From NCBI RefSeq assembly GCF_049445855.1, contig NZ_JBMSDV010000002.1, forward strand, positions 1-64,000: a stretch of 64,000 nucleotides of DNA, given 5' to 3'. The notes below the pieces were generated by a model that was not told where the DNA came from, searched no databases, and saw only the letters and a program-made list of their open reading frames with translations. Shown one piece after another: positions 42,039-51,393 of this stretch (position 1 is its first letter; each line of letters begins with the position of its first letter). The position numbers and the translations under genes were made by a program. Source of the DNA: JAGOCV01 sp049445855 (GTDB lineage: Bacteria > Pseudomonadota > Gammaproteobacteria > Burkholderiales > Burkholderiaceae_C).

Positions 42039-42803
42039 CTACCTGGGCATGTCGCCGACGACGTCGGCAGGCATTTCCGATGTGGGTGTGGTGGCGGGAT
42101 CGCCGGCGGCGAGCATGTCCATGGCTGACAGCAAGGCATCGCCCTCGATCGGACCCTGCAGCAGGATCGCCTTGCCGCTTTCGCGATCGTGCAGCCGCAG
42201 CGACGGCGTGGCGGTCACGCCGCTGTTCGTGGCTTCCGCAGTTTGGGTACGAATCGCCGCGTCGGGCCGCTCGCTCGCGATGCACTGCTCGATGGCTGGC
42301 GTCAGGTCGGGGTAGCGCAGGTCCTCGGGCAAGCCCTGGCCGTCGCTGCGCGTGTGGGCATATACCCACTCGACGGCTTGCCAGAAGGTGGCATGCCCGC
42401 CGGCTTCGCCGGCGCATTCCGCCAGACGCGCTTCGGCAGAAGCGGCCGGTTCATGTGCGGCCAACGGCAGGTGGTGCCATTGCAAGGCCACGTCGGCATT
42501 GCCGGCCACCCAACGTTTGAGCACAGGGAAATAGGACCGGCAGAACGGGCATTCGAGGTCCGCGTACAGCGTCAGTGTGAAACGACCTTCCGGATTGCCC
42601 ATCTGCCACGGAGGCCCTGCCACCTGTGTCTCGCTGACTGGCGCCGAAGTCTGAGGTGTGGACCCGCCTGGCGAACGGGACACGAGCCAGATCAGCAGCA
42701 GCGCAACCAGCACTGCAGCCAACGCCCACGGCCAGCGGGTCCCCCAGCGCCGACGGCGGAACGCCTGCACCTGCATCGGGATGGAAGGATGTTTGTGTTC
42801 CAT
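42039..42803 (-). CDS. Thioredoxin-fold disulfide protein (DsbA/DsbG-like)
   Basis: This 254-residue protein has a basic N-terminus and one membrane helix (about 26-44), so its main domain faces the periplasm. The active site is CPFC near residue 84 (YADLECPFCRSYF), with a cis-Pro loop GVTATPSLRL. It likely oxidises or isomerises Cys pairs in the conjugation proteins. It lies just after the VirB4 gene in transcription order. Confidence 0.87.
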   Translation of the reverse strand: MEHKHPSIPMQVQAFRRRRWGTRWPWALAAVLVALLLIWLVSRSPGGSTPQTSAPVSETQVAGPPWQMGNPEGRFTLTLYADLECPFCRSYFPVLKRWVAGNADVALQWHHLPLAAHEPAASAEARLAECAGEAGGHATFWQAVEWVYAHTRSDGQGLPEDLRYPDLTPAIEQCIASERPDAAIRTQTAEATNSGVTATPSLRLHDRESGKAILLQGPIEGDALLSAMDMLAAGDPATTPTSEMPADVVGDMPR

Positions 42804-42816
42804 GGCGTTCTCCGGC

Positions 42817-45711
42817 TTACGACAGTTCCAAGGCGGGCGACTCGATGCCGCGTGCCTGGTCGATCTTCTCGGCCACCTTGAAGGCGGCTTCCAGCTCGGT
42901 GCAGCCGTATTGCTGCATGAGCTGGTAGCGCTCGGCCTTCTCCTCGGGTTCGGTCTGCGCAAGCGCGAGGTAAAGGCTCGGCGGCACCGCGCGGAACAAC
43001 ACTTCCATCGACTTCGACAGGATCACGCCCTCGGTGAATTTCCCCCCCTCCTTGCGCGCAGAAAGCATCAGCGCTTTCTGCGCTGGTGAGAGTTCACGGA
43101 AGCGTGCAATCTTCTCGACCTCATCGGGCGGCATCGACAGGCAGATCCACCACTCAATCATGTTGAGCATGGGCTCTGCGGCACGCGGCAGGTCGTCGAT
43201 GTTCTGGGTCGCCAGCCAGAACCAGGCGCCCAATTTGCGCCACATCTTGGTAATTTTCACGACGTAGGGCGCGAGCAACGGGTTCTTCGTGATGATGTGG
43301 CCTTCGTCGGTCACATTGATGATCGGACGACCCAGGTACTGGTCGCGCTCGGCGATGTTGTTCACCGTGCTGATCAGGCTGATGTAGGCGATGGAGAGCT
43401 GCGCGTTGTAGCCCTCGCGGGCATAGGTCGCCAGATCCACCAGCGTGATGTCGGCCTCGGGCCACGGCGTGCCATCGCGGTCGAACATCTCGCCATCGGT
43501 GCCTTGGCAGAACATGTCCATCGCGTCCGCCATCTCCAGCAGCCGCATGCGCCGCATCTCGGGAAGCGTCGAGTCCTGACCGCGGGCGCGCAGCGCGTTG
43601 CGCACGTCGCGAGTGAGCACCGTGCGCTTCTCAGCCACGCAGTGTTCGGCGGCGTCGAGGATGCACTGGCGGATCAGCGAACGGTCGGCCCGCGTCATCC
43701 GGGCTTCCTCCTTGTCCTCGCCGCCGGTGATCATCAGCCGTGCCGTGATCTCCAACTCGCCCAACACGTCACGCTGTTCGTCTGCCTCCATGACCGAGGC
43801 ATCCGGTGGCAGGTCTTCGTCCAACGCATCGGCATCGAGCGTCTGCACGTCGCTGGGTGTTTCGATCAGCCGGCGGGCATCCGCGAACGGTGCCAGGCTG
43901 ATGCCCGATCCGGGGGCCAGCTTGACCCGGTTCACCGTCAGGCCCAGGCGCCTGGCGAAGCCGCTGAACAGCCCGAAGCTGTTGCCGGCTTCCACGATGA
44001 AGAGGCGCGGCCGGTAGATGGCCGTGACCTGGTTCAGCAGGTTGTTGAGCGTGGCGCTCTTGCCCGAGCCGGTGGGGCCGAACAGGAATAGATGGGCATT
44101 CATCTGCCTGTCTAAGCGGTTCAGCGGATCAAACGTGATCGGCCCGCCACCGCGGTTGAAGAACGTGTTGCCCGGATGGCCCGTACCCTGGCTGCGACCC
44201 CACGCCGGCGAGAGATTCGCCACATGCTGGGCGAACATCAGTTGGGTGAACCAGTTTCGCCGATCCTGCGCGGGGTTGTAGCAGCACGGTAGCCAGCGCA
44301 GATAGCTGTTGAGCGGCGCGACTTCATCGTCCTCGCGAACGGGCTGCAACCCCGCGTTGAGCATCACGTTGGCGAGGTCCAGACCGCGCCGGTCAAGCTC
44401 GGCTTCGTCGCGTCCGCGCAGATAGAAGGCCAGCGTGCCGCGGTAGAGTTTGTGCGCGCTGCCGATGAGCGAGCGCGCCTCCTGCACGTCCTTGAGCGTC
44501 TGCTCCGATGCCAGTGTTTCGCCGACTGCCTTCTTCGCCAGGTGGTTCAGGTGCGATTCGAGAATGTCCTGGGGCGTCGCCACCATGGTCAGACACATCG
44601 TCGTGTCCTCGGGCATCTGATCGAACAGCGTGTTGATCGCATCGCCCTTGCGGGTTTCGCCAGTCAGGTGTCCCGTTCCGGGCGGCATGCGCAGCCGGTC
44701 AGTGACCAACACACGGTGCGGTATGCCGTCGAAGTGCCAGGTGCCATGCTCCACGTCCGAGCGTGGCTGGCTGAAGAAAAGCCGCTGGCTAAAATCCCGC
44801 CCGCTCGCCAGTTCGATCTCGCCAGCCTCGGTGTCGGCGGGGTAGCGCGCGAACGCATAGAAGCGCTCCCGGTCCTCGACCCCAGGCCCGAGCAGCGTCG
44901 GACGCGGGTTGAACCAGCGCAGCAGCCAGTCATGGACGTCTGCCGCACCCAGGCGGCGAGCCTGGATGCCGGCGTTCGCCAGCCCGCCGCACAGGCGGTC
45001 GCAGACGATGTTCAGCATCTGCTCGGGTGTCTGGCCCCGGCGGTTTGCCTGGCCCTGTCCTTGTCCGGTCACGCGGCGATAGACGACCATGCGCACACGC
45101 CTCGTCTGGCCGCGCCAGCGCAAGCGTGTGACCACCGTGTCCTGGAACAAGCCACCGGGCTTGGCCACCGCGCGCAGATGGTGGGCAAAGAACCGCAGGT
45201 AGAACTCCGTGAACACCGTGCCACGGGCGCGCGGCTGCACGTAGTCGCGCAACGTCTGCATGTACTGGTCGAAGCTCGGTTCGTCCTGGGCGTAGAGCTG
45301 CAACACCCAGGGGTTCTCGTCCAGTTCATCGAAGCTGTCCTGGAGCGCGTTTTCTAAGGCGTCGCGGGCGTGCGCGAGCCAGCCGGGTTCCCGGCCCTCG
45401 GTCCCCAGCGGCACCAGCTCGAAGAAGGCGGCCACCGATTGGCCGTCCTCCAGGAGCATCGATTTCGACTCGGGCAAGAACTCCACCCAGGGCAGCAGTT
45501 CCACGAAGGACGGTGCGACGTCGTACAGCGCCTGCTCGTCGGCCTCCGTCGCCGGCTTGCGGCCCCGGACTGCCGAGCCGGGTTCGGGGATGCCGACCTG
45601 CCGCAAGGCCTCGACGTGGCGCTGCCAGCCGTCCGGCTGCTCATCATCACCAGCGCCGGATGCGGCCAGCTTCGGCGCGGCCGGCTTAGGCCAGGGAAGT
45701 TTCCACCGCAT
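42817..45711 (-). CDS. Conjugative ATPase TraC/VirB4, PFL_4706 family
   Basis: This 964-residue protein powers type IV secretion. It carries Walker A GPTGSGKSATLNNL near residue 547, a later arm with ADITLVDLATYAREG, NVTDEGHIITKNPLLAPYV (Walker B-like region) and WLATQNIDDLP. The N-terminal 500 residues form the VirB4/CagE domain. Its start overlaps the stop of the lipoprotein gene by 1 nt. It corresponds to TIGR03744. Confidence 0.92.
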   Translation of the reverse strand: MRWKLPWPKPAAPKLAASGAGDDEQPDGWQRHVEALRQVGIPEPGSAVRGRKPATEADEQALYDVAPSFVELLPWVEFLPESKSMLLEDGQSVAAFFELVPLGTEGREPGWLAHARDALENALQDSFDELDENPWVLQLYAQDEPSFDQYMQTLRDYVQPRARGTVFTEFYLRFFAHHLRAVAKPGGLFQDTVVTRLRWRGQTRRVRMVVYRRVTGQGQGQANRRGQTPEQMLNIVCDRLCGGLANAGIQARRLGAADVHDWLLRWFNPRPTLLGPGVEDRERFYAFARYPADTEAGEIELASGRDFSQRLFFSQPRSDVEHGTWHFDGIPHRVLVTDRLRMPPGTGHLTGETRKGDAINTLFDQMPEDTTMCLTMVATPQDILESHLNHLAKKAVGETLASEQTLKDVQEARSLIGSAHKLYRGTLAFYLRGRDEAELDRRGLDLANVMLNAGLQPVREDDEVAPLNSYLRWLPCCYNPAQDRRNWFTQLMFAQHVANLSPAWGRSQGTGHPGNTFFNRGGGPITFDPLNRLDRQMNAHLFLFGPTGSGKSATLNNLLNQVTAIYRPRLFIVEAGNSFGLFSGFARRLGLTVNRVKLAPGSGISLAPFADARRLIETPSDVQTLDADALDEDLPPDASVMEADEQRDVLGELEITARLMITGGEDKEEARMTRADRSLIRQCILDAAEHCVAEKRTVLTRDVRNALRARGQDSTLPEMRRMRLLEMADAMDMFCQGTDGEMFDRDGTPWPEADITLVDLATYAREGYNAQLSIAYISLISTVNNIAERDQYLGRPIINVTDEGHIITKNPLLAPYVVKITKMWRKLGAWFWLATQNIDDLPRAAEPMLNMIEWWICLSMPPDEVEKIARFRELSPAQKALMLSARKEGGKFTEGVILSKSMEVLFRAVPPSLYLALAQTEPEEKAERYQLMQQYGCTELEAAFKVAEKIDQARGIESPALELS

Positions 45712-46160
45712 CAGTAGGCCTCCACGCGCTCGCCTGGCATGGCGTACTGGATGCGCTGGTTGAGCGGGAAGACCGTCGTGTAGCCCGGCACCGGCACGGG
45801 GTCCGTGCCCGCCAGGTGCGGATACACGTACATGACGAGATCGGGATTGGGCAGACGCTGGAACTGGCGGTGGACCTCATTGCGCGCGGTGCGCGTGTAG
45901 CGCATCTGCTCGACGGGTGCGACCTGCACGTCGGCGTCGGTCAGGGGCCGACGCAGGCTCTGGCGCGCATCGAGCAGCTGGCGGCCGGCGTTCCGTCCGG
46001 CTGCGCCACCGCCGTCGCCGGCCTCCTGCTGCCAGATGTCCATCATCGTGCGGTCACCGTGGGTCAGCAGCTTTTCCTTGCTGGTGGCGCAGCCGCCAAG
46101 CACCGCGACGGCCAGGGCCAGTGCCAGGCCACGGGCCAGGTTAGTCAAGTTCGAGTGCAT
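45711..46160 (-). CDS. Conjugative transfer lipoprotein, TIGR03751-type
   Basis: The 149-residue protein has a lipoprotein signal with lipobox LGGCATSKEK (Cys near residue 24), a central helical part and a C-terminal YVYPHLAGTDPVPVPGYTT segment. It may play the TraV/VirB7 role at the outer membrane. ATG 46160 lies inside the end of the TraB-like gene (20-nt overlap). Confidence 0.83.
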   Translation of the reverse strand: MHSNLTNLARGLALALAVAVLGGCATSKEKLLTHGDRTMMDIWQQEAGDGGGAAGRNAGRQLLDARQSLRRPLTDADVQVAPVEQMRYTRTARNEVHRQFQRLPNPDLVMYVYPHLAGTDPVPVPGYTTVFPLNQRIQYAMPGERVEAY

Positions 46161-47559
46161 GGCTTTCTCCTGCGCGGTGATCGACCTTGCGGCCTTCGGG
46201 ATCGAAGTCGATGGCGAGCGGCTTTTCGAGGTGGACGGCAACCTTGGCGCCGGGCTGGACATAGACGGCGGCGAACGCCTGGCCGTACAACTTGTTGACC
46301 CAGGCCGACATGTCCCGCACGCCGCCCGCCAGAATCTGGCCGACCGCTTCCTGGCCGGTGATGCCCACGGTGCCGATGGAGCCGTCCGAGCCGACATAGG
46401 ACATGCGGCCGCTGTCGCTCTCGATGAGTGAGGCCACACCGGCGCCGGCCGCGGTGATCAGGGCCTGCGAGCCGAGGTATTGCTGGGCGTTGCTGCGCCG
46501 CTCGCCGCTGACGCAAGGAATGCCGTGGGGATCGCTGATCCAGCCCAAGCCATCGCGCTGTTGGTTGTTCTGCTGGTTGCCCTCGCGGTCTTCGGGGATC
46601 GTGCGAATCGTGCCGTCGTGGAAGACGAACGTGATGCTGCGCACCTGGCCGCGCACGCACGAGAGCGTCCAGTCGCCCGAAGCGGTGCCGCTGAACACGG
46701 CGCCGGCCACGTCGGGAATGTCGATGCCATTGGCGGTCAGGTTGTCCGGCCCGACCAGAACTTTGAACGGATAGGGATCGTTGACCGTGCCGTCGATCGG
46801 CACGCGGCCGATCAGCGCTGTCATGGCGACCGAACCCATGAGCGTGGAGTTGGTCGGCACGGTGTAGACCGGCTTGGCACTCTTGACCCCGGCGGCGCGG
46901 GCGCCCGCGTTGGCCACGGTTTCCGCGGTGGTTTCGAGCGTGCTCTGCGCCGGGCCGAAGCTCGTGGGGAAGCTCATGCCGCCGCTCGCGCCACGCCCCC
47001 CGTTGCGCCCCTCGGCGGGCTTTGCGTCGTCCGGCTCGACCCACCGCACGCCGCCCTCCATGCCTGCCTCGTCGCCGCCCTGCAGCCCCAGGCCCACGGG
47101 CAGGTCCGCATGGCCGCCGCCGCGCCCGCCGATGCTGTCCAGACGCCGCTGCAGGTCGGCGAGCAGCCCTTCGGTCTGCTGGCGCGCGCTGGCCGCCTGC
47201 TCTTGGTCGCGGCGCAGGTTGGACCGCTCGGATTCGAGCGCCGAGTTGATGCGCTGGTCGATGGAGTTCTCGCGCTGGCGCAGTCGCTGGTTCTCTTCAC
47301 GCTGCGACTTGTTGTCCGAGAGCGCGGTCTGAAGCTCGGTGCGCAACTGCTTCACTTGGGCAACGAGCGTCGCCACGGTGTCGCGCGGGGTGTCGCCTTC
47401 GATGCCCAGCGCCTTCATTTCATCGGGCGTGAGCTGGGCGCCGTTGTCCGCCGCGGGTGGCGCCGTGCTGCCTCCACCCGAGAACAGCCGGATACCGACG
47501 AACAGCACCAGGATGGCAACAGGGATCATCAGCCACTTGAGCAGGCCGTTACTGCGCAT
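46141..47559 (-). CDS. ICE conjugation protein TraB/VirB10-like, PFL_4705 family
   Basis: The 472-residue protein has an N-terminal membrane anchor (LIPVAILVLFVGIRLF), a coiled coil (about 60-145, rich in Gln/Arg/Glu), a Gly/Pro linker, and a beta-rich C-terminal domain with VYTVPTNSTLMGSVAMTALIGRVP and YVQPGAKVAVHLEKPLAID. This is the TraB/VirB10 plan, linking inner and outer membrane; it fits TIGR03752. Confidence 0.87.
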   Translation of the reverse strand: MRSNGLLKWLMIPVAILVLFVGIRLFSGGGSTAPPAADNGAQLTPDEMKALGIEGDTPRDTVATLVAQVKQLRTELQTALSDNKSQREENQRLRQRENSIDQRINSALESERSNLRRDQEQAASARQQTEGLLADLQRRLDSIGGRGGGHADLPVGLGLQGGDEAGMEGGVRWVEPDDAKPAEGRNGGRGASGGMSFPTSFGPAQSTLETTAETVANAGARAAGVKSAKPVYTVPTNSTLMGSVAMTALIGRVPIDGTVNDPYPFKVLVGPDNLTANGIDIPDVAGAVFSGTASGDWTLSCVRGQVRSITFVFHDGTIRTIPEDREGNQQNNQQRDGLGWISDPHGIPCVSGERRSNAQQYLGSQALITAAGAGVASLIESDSGRMSYVGSDGSIGTVGITGQEAVGQILAGGVRDMSAWVNKLYGQAFAAVYVQPGAKVAVHLEKPLAIDFDPEGRKVDHRAGESHALELD

Positions 47560-48460
47560 GGCGGGCCTCCTTGGTGTTCTCGTCGCCGTCCGGCTGCGGC
47601 AGATGCACGGCCGGGTCGAAGCGGTGAATCGCCGGCAGCAGCGACTGCGCGAGACCGCGGCCGCGCGTGACCAGGTACAGGACGGTCGTGTCCTCGGGCG
47701 TGCCGCGCGGGCCCAGCGCCTCGTGCTGGAAGGTGGCGGTGAGGAAATCGCCTTGCAGCACGCGCGGGTCGAGCGTGATCCAGCCGCCGCTGCCGTTGGT
47801 TAGGCGCACGGCAGTGACCCACTGGTCCTCCAGGCGCCACGACGCGAGTGCGACCGCGCGCACGGGCAGCGTTGGCATCAGTGTGTCCAGGTCGAGGTCG
47901 CGGGGCAGGTTGACCCGCATGACGCCCGGAAGCGGCTCGACGGTGCGCAGCGGTGCGTAGAGGTTCTGCGCGGCGAAGCGCGTCAGCACGACAGGGACCG
48001 GAGTTTCGCGCCGCGCGGTCCGCGCACCTGCTTGGCCCTGGGCGCGTGCCGGGGCCTCGGCACTGTCGGCCTGCTCGCCATAGCGTCCCGGTGCGCTGTC
48101 ACCCTCGACGATGCGCACCGGCTCCAGCTCGGCTTCCCCGTCCTTGGGTGGTTCGGCTGCGATGTCCAGCAGGATCAGCGCGCCCGTGTCGGCGTCCTGC
48201 AGTTGCAACCGCGTGGGCTCGATCGGCTCGCTGGCGCGCAGGTACACCGCGCCCCCCGCACTCTGCACGCGCAGGCGTTCGCCCACGCCCGCGGGCACGC
48301 CCACGCGCACGTTGCGGTCGATGAACACGATGCGTTCCTGACCGACCTTCAGCGGCACTGCCAGTGGCATGCGTTCCCAGCGCAGGATTTCCACTGCATG
48401 GGCGACGGGTGCCGCGGCCACGGCCAGTAGCCCCAGCAGCGCGAGTACAGGGTGCTTCAT
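47549..48460 (-). CDS. ICE conjugation protein TraK/VirB9-like, PFL_4704 family
   Basis: This 303-residue exported protein (signal about 1-22, VAHAVEILRWERMPLAV) has beta-strand-rich halves, including RIVFIDRNVRVGVPAG, LYLVTRGRGLAQSLLPAI and GGWITLDPRVLQG. It fits TIGR03749, the TraK-like secretin-associated subunit. It overlaps the TraB-like gene by 11 nt. Confidence 0.85.
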   Translation of the reverse strand: MKHPVLALLGLLAVAAAPVAHAVEILRWERMPLAVPLKVGQERIVFIDRNVRVGVPAGVGERLRVQSAGGAVYLRASEPIEPTRLQLQDADTGALILLDIAAEPPKDGEAELEPVRIVEGDSAPGRYGEQADSAEAPARAQGQAGARTARRETPVPVVLTRFAAQNLYAPLRTVEPLPGVMRVNLPRDLDLDTLMPTLPVRAVALASWRLEDQWVTAVRLTNGSGGWITLDPRVLQGDFLTATFQHEALGPRGTPEDTTVLYLVTRGRGLAQSLLPAIHRFDPAVHLPQPDGDENTKEARHAQ

Positions 48461-49149
48461 GGGGTGTTTCCTCCTTGAGGCGCTTGCGGAGACAGGCCAC
48501 TCGGCGCCGGGCGCGTCGGCTCCGGTGCACTGATGCGCTGGGGCGCGCCGTCGTAGCAGTCCAGCGCCAGGCCGAACGGGTTACGGGCGGGATCGACGTC
48601 CACCCGCGTGACCTTGATCGGATAGCGCACCAGGGCGCGCTTGACCTGCTCGGCGCCGTAGTACTCGTCCGCCGTGATGTCCAGCGTCACCACCCAGTCG
48701 CGATCGGACACGGTGCGCACGCGCGCCGTGGGGTCGTCGCCATAGCCGCGGCCGGGAATCTCGTAGATGCCGCGCACGCGCTGACGCAGCTCGCCCGTGG
48801 AGCGGCGGTAGTCATAGTCCGCCCGCAGGAAGGCCTGGCAGGACGGGGTGAGGTACGGCGAGAGCGTGTGGAGGTTGCGCGAGTAGTCTTCCTCGCCATT
48901 GGTTGGCCAGCGGTTCAGCGTCTGGAACACGTAGAACGTGAACGCATAGACCGATTCGGGCGGCACTTCCCACCACTTGCGGGTACTGCCAGAGCGCAGG
49001 TCGGGCGGGACGTGGATGGTCAGGTCGCGCGGCGCGCTCCACCAGCCGCCGCCCATGACCAGGGCGACGACGACCAGCGCGCCCGCGGCCAGCCGCAAGG
49101 TCTTGATGTGCGCCTGCAGGTGGGTGATCTCGTTTTTGAAGCGGCTCAT
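48457..49149 (-). CDS. ICE conjugation protein TraE/VirB8-like, PFL_4703 family
   Basis: This is a 230-residue protein with one N-terminal membrane helix (about 19-38) and a periplasmic domain containing STRKWWEVPPESVYAFTFYVFQTLNRWP. It fits DUF2895/TIGR03746, the VirB8-like inner-membrane subunit. Both ends overlap neighbours by 4 nt. Confidence 0.86.
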   Translation of the reverse strand: MSRFKNEITHLQAHIKTLRLAAGALVVVALVMGGGWWSAPRDLTIHVPPDLRSGSTRKWWEVPPESVYAFTFYVFQTLNRWPTNGEEDYSRNLHTLSPYLTPSCQAFLRADYDYRRSTGELRQRVRGIYEIPGRGYGDDPTARVRTVSDRDWVVTLDITADEYYGAEQVKRALVRYPIKVTRVDVDPARNPFGLALDCYDGAPQRISAPEPTRPAPSGLSPQAPQGGNTP

Positions 49150-49544
49150 CGCATGCTCCTGCGGGTGGACCAGAAGCCCGAGCGCGAGATCAGCACATGG
49201 CCACCCACCCAGCCGGCCATCAGCGGATGGCGCGTGGCGATGCGCCATTGCAGTTGCCGATACAGCCAGGTGTCGGGACGCCCACGCTTGAGGCGGCGCA
49301 GGATGCCGCCGCCGATGAAGACGCCGAGCGCCACGCCCAGGACGACGAAGGTCGGCGCCAGCGCGATCGTGCGGAACACCCAGGACAGCGGCGCGCCGAC
49401 CAGCAGGCCGGCGGCACCGGACAGGCCGCAGCAAATCCAGAGTTCGTCAGCGGTGAGGCCGCGCACCACAACGGGATGGCGGTTGAGCCGGTGCGGAAGG
49501 AAGGTGACCGTTCCGTCCGCACGGACGTGCTGCTGCTCGGACAT
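49146..49544 (-). CDS. Conjugative transfer protein TIGR03750-type (DUF3487, TraL/VirB3-like)
   Basis: This 132-residue protein has FLPHRLNRHPVVVRGLTADELW near the start, two membrane helices (about 38-85) and a basic C-terminal tail RRLKRGRPDTWLYRQLQWR. It probably takes the VirB3/TraL position at the inner membrane. Confidence 0.85.
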   Translation of the reverse strand: MSEQQHVRADGTVTFLPHRLNRHPVVVRGLTADELWICCGLSGAAGLLVGAPLSWVFRTIALAPTFVVLGVALGVFIGGGILRRLKRGRPDTWLYRQLQWRIATRHPLMAGWVGGHVLISRSGFWSTRRSMR

Positions 49545-49555
49545 ACCGGCCTCGC

Positions 49556-49915
49556 TTACAGGATGCCGGTGGCTTCGGTGAGCAGCCAGATGCCGATCAC
49601 AAGCAGCACGGCGCCGATAGCGACCGTGAGGCCGAACTGGCCCCACGTCTTGCGGCCGGTGTGGATCTCCGCGTAGGTCCCGTAGGCGTGGTAGCAGACG
49701 CCGATGAACATCGACGCCACCACCAGCAGGGCCACGAGCATGATGATGTCGTAGCCGTAGTTGCGGATCGTCTCCATGATGCCGTTGCCGGTGCCGCGCG
49801 TGGGGTTCTCCAATTGCGGCAGACCTTGCGCGAACGACAGCGCCGGCAGCGCGGCGGCGCCCAGGGCCACGGCGGCGCGCTGGGCAAAACGGGAAGTGAG
49901 GTTGCGGTTGTGCAT
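49556..49915 (-). CDS. ICE membrane protein, PFL_4702 family (DUF2976)
   Basis: This 119-residue protein has a signal peptide (to about residue 30, SFAQGLP) and two helices (DIIMLVALLVVASMFIGVCYHAYG; FGLTVAIGAVLLVIGIWLLT). It fits TIGR03745; the size and layout suggest a pilin-like subunit. Confidence 0.85.
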   Translation of the reverse strand: MHNRNLTSRFAQRAAVALGAAALPALSFAQGLPQLENPTRGTGNGIMETIRNYGYDIIMLVALLVVASMFIGVCYHAYGTYAEIHTGRKTWGQFGLTVAIGAVLLVIGIWLLTEATGIL

Positions 49916-49931
49916 GGTCGGGCCTTTCAGG

Positions 49932-50165
49932 TCAGGACAGAAGGAAGAAACTCAGGACGAGGTACATCGCGACGAAGCGGATGCAGACGCCGAGGAACTG
50001 GCGCTGGTTGAGGCGGCTCTCGGACCACCCCACGTAGGCCGTTCGGATGGCCCAGACGCCCCACACGAGCAGGACCGCGAACACGACGCCGACCAGAACG
50101 GTCGCCATCGCGGAAGGCGCGATACCGCTGTTGGCTTGAAATGCCGAGACCTGGGCGCCGTTCAT
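49932..50165 (-). CDS. ICE membrane protein, PFL_4701 family (DUF3262)
   Basis: This 77-residue protein has two helices separated by a short polar loop (SESRLNQRQF). It matches TIGR03758. Its start overlaps the stop of the RAQPRD gene (ATGA). It is likely a small pilin-like or channel subunit. Confidence 0.83.
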   Translation of the reverse strand: MNGAQVSAFQANSGIAPSAMATVLVGVVFAVLLVWGVWAIRTAYVGWSESRLNQRQFLGVCIRFVAMYLVLSFFLLS

Positions 50166-50545
50166 TGCTTGCCCTCCGCAGTCGTCGCCGGCAGCGGCTC
50201 GGTCGCCCGTTCGGTGCGGTATTCGCCGGCCAGTTCGGAGGGGGCGCGCGGTTGAGCGCGCGATGGCGTCAGGTGAAATTGGATGCCGGCGCGCACGCGC
50301 GCCAAGTCAGCCTGGAGCCGCGGGTAATCGAAGTGGTAGCGCTCGCCCGGTGTGATGGGGGTATGCGCGGCGCTGTCCGCGACGGTGCGTTCCAGCGCGT
50401 CGAGCTGGCGCAGCGCGGCGACCAACTCCTGGCGCTGCGCCGGGGACTCGGCCAAGGCCATCGGGGACCGGCCCAGCACGAGGGCCGTCACGAGAAAAGT
50501 GGGCACGCCGCGATGCGCGGCGCGCAGCCAGATCGAAGCCAACAT
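50162..50545 (-). CDS. RAQPRD-family ICE protein
   Basis: This 127-residue exported protein (signal about 1-32) has a helical domain with ERYHFDYPRLQADLARVRAGIQ and the RAQPR name motif near residue 100 (RAQPRA here, not RAQPRD). It fits TIGR01690. Its role in conjugation is unknown. Confidence 0.85.
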   Translation of the reverse strand: MLASIWLRAAHRGVPTFLVTALVLGRSPMALAESPAQRQELVAALRQLDALERTVADSAAHTPITPGERYHFDYPRLQADLARVRAGIQFHLTPSRAQPRAPSELAGEYRTERATEPLPATTAEGKQ

Positions 50546-50643
50546 CGCGCCATTCCTGTGTGATCAGCAATGGGTTGATCGTGGAGATCAGGGCTGTTTC
50601 AGGCCGCAAACAATAGGAACCCGGAAGCGACCGGATTGATGGC

Positions 50644-51393
50644 CTAGAGGTACTTTTTGAAGCTGCCCGCGGTCAGGCTCACGGCCAGTCCCAGCAAGGC
50701 TGCGCTGGGCAGCAGGATCAGCAGCGGATGCACCGAGATCGGCAGCGCGAGGTAGGTGATCCAGGGCAGCACGGCCAGCGGCATCAGGCTCGCTTTCGCG
50801 CGGTGGTAGATGAAGCCGGATTCCCGGCCCGCGCCGAACCGCCGCACGTCCCGCCGCACCAGGCCGTCGATCAGGCCGACGAATGCCGCAGTGAGGATCA
50901 GCGGCAGCGTGAGCACCAGGACCAGCAGGCGCACGAGGAACGTGAGCGTCGTGAAGGCCGCGGCGATCAGGTAGCTCTCGGCCCAGACATAGGCCTGGCT
51001 GATGTAATAGCGGAAGTTGCGCGTCGGCTCGCGGCTGGGCGCACGGGCGCGCTCGGCGGTCTGGCTCATGCGCTCCAGCAACCCCGAGCGCACGAACACC
51101 CACCCGTACCCGGTATCCACCAGCTCGTGCGCCGTGCGCCCGGGCTCCTGCACCACCACGCTGCGCGTGAAGTGGTTCGACAGGTGCCCGAGTTCGTACT
51201 GCAGCATCTGCTGGGAGTGGCGCCAGCCCTGGTCCTTCCAGAACAGGTGCATGCCGACGCACTCCACCACGATCGAGAACAGCAGCGAACCGATCAGCAC
51301 CCCGAGCAGCCTGAACGGCAAGGTGATGGTGCCGACGATCAGCCCCTGGCGCTGGTTCTGCTCCCGCTGCGCGGTCGAGGCGGCATCCTTCAT
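50644..51393 (-). CDS. ICE membrane protein, PFL_4697 family (DUF4400)
   Basis: This 249-residue protein has an N-terminal helix (LPFRLLGVLIGSLLFSIVVECVG), a periplasmic loop and a cluster of three to four C-terminal helices. FRYYISQAYVWAESYLIAAAF is the family block. It overlaps the TraD gene by 4 nt and fits TIGR03747. Confidence 0.85.
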   Translation of the reverse strand: MKDAASTAQREQNQRQGLIVGTITLPFRLLGVLIGSLLFSIVVECVGMHLFWKDQGWRHSQQMLQYELGHLSNHFTRSVVVQEPGRTAHELVDTGYGWVFVRSGLLERMSQTAERARAPSREPTRNFRYYISQAYVWAESYLIAAAFTTLTFLVRLLVLVLTLPLILTAAFVGLIDGLVRRDVRRFGAGRESGFIYHRAKASLMPLAVLPWITYLALPISVHPLLILLPSAALLGLAVSLTAGSFKKYL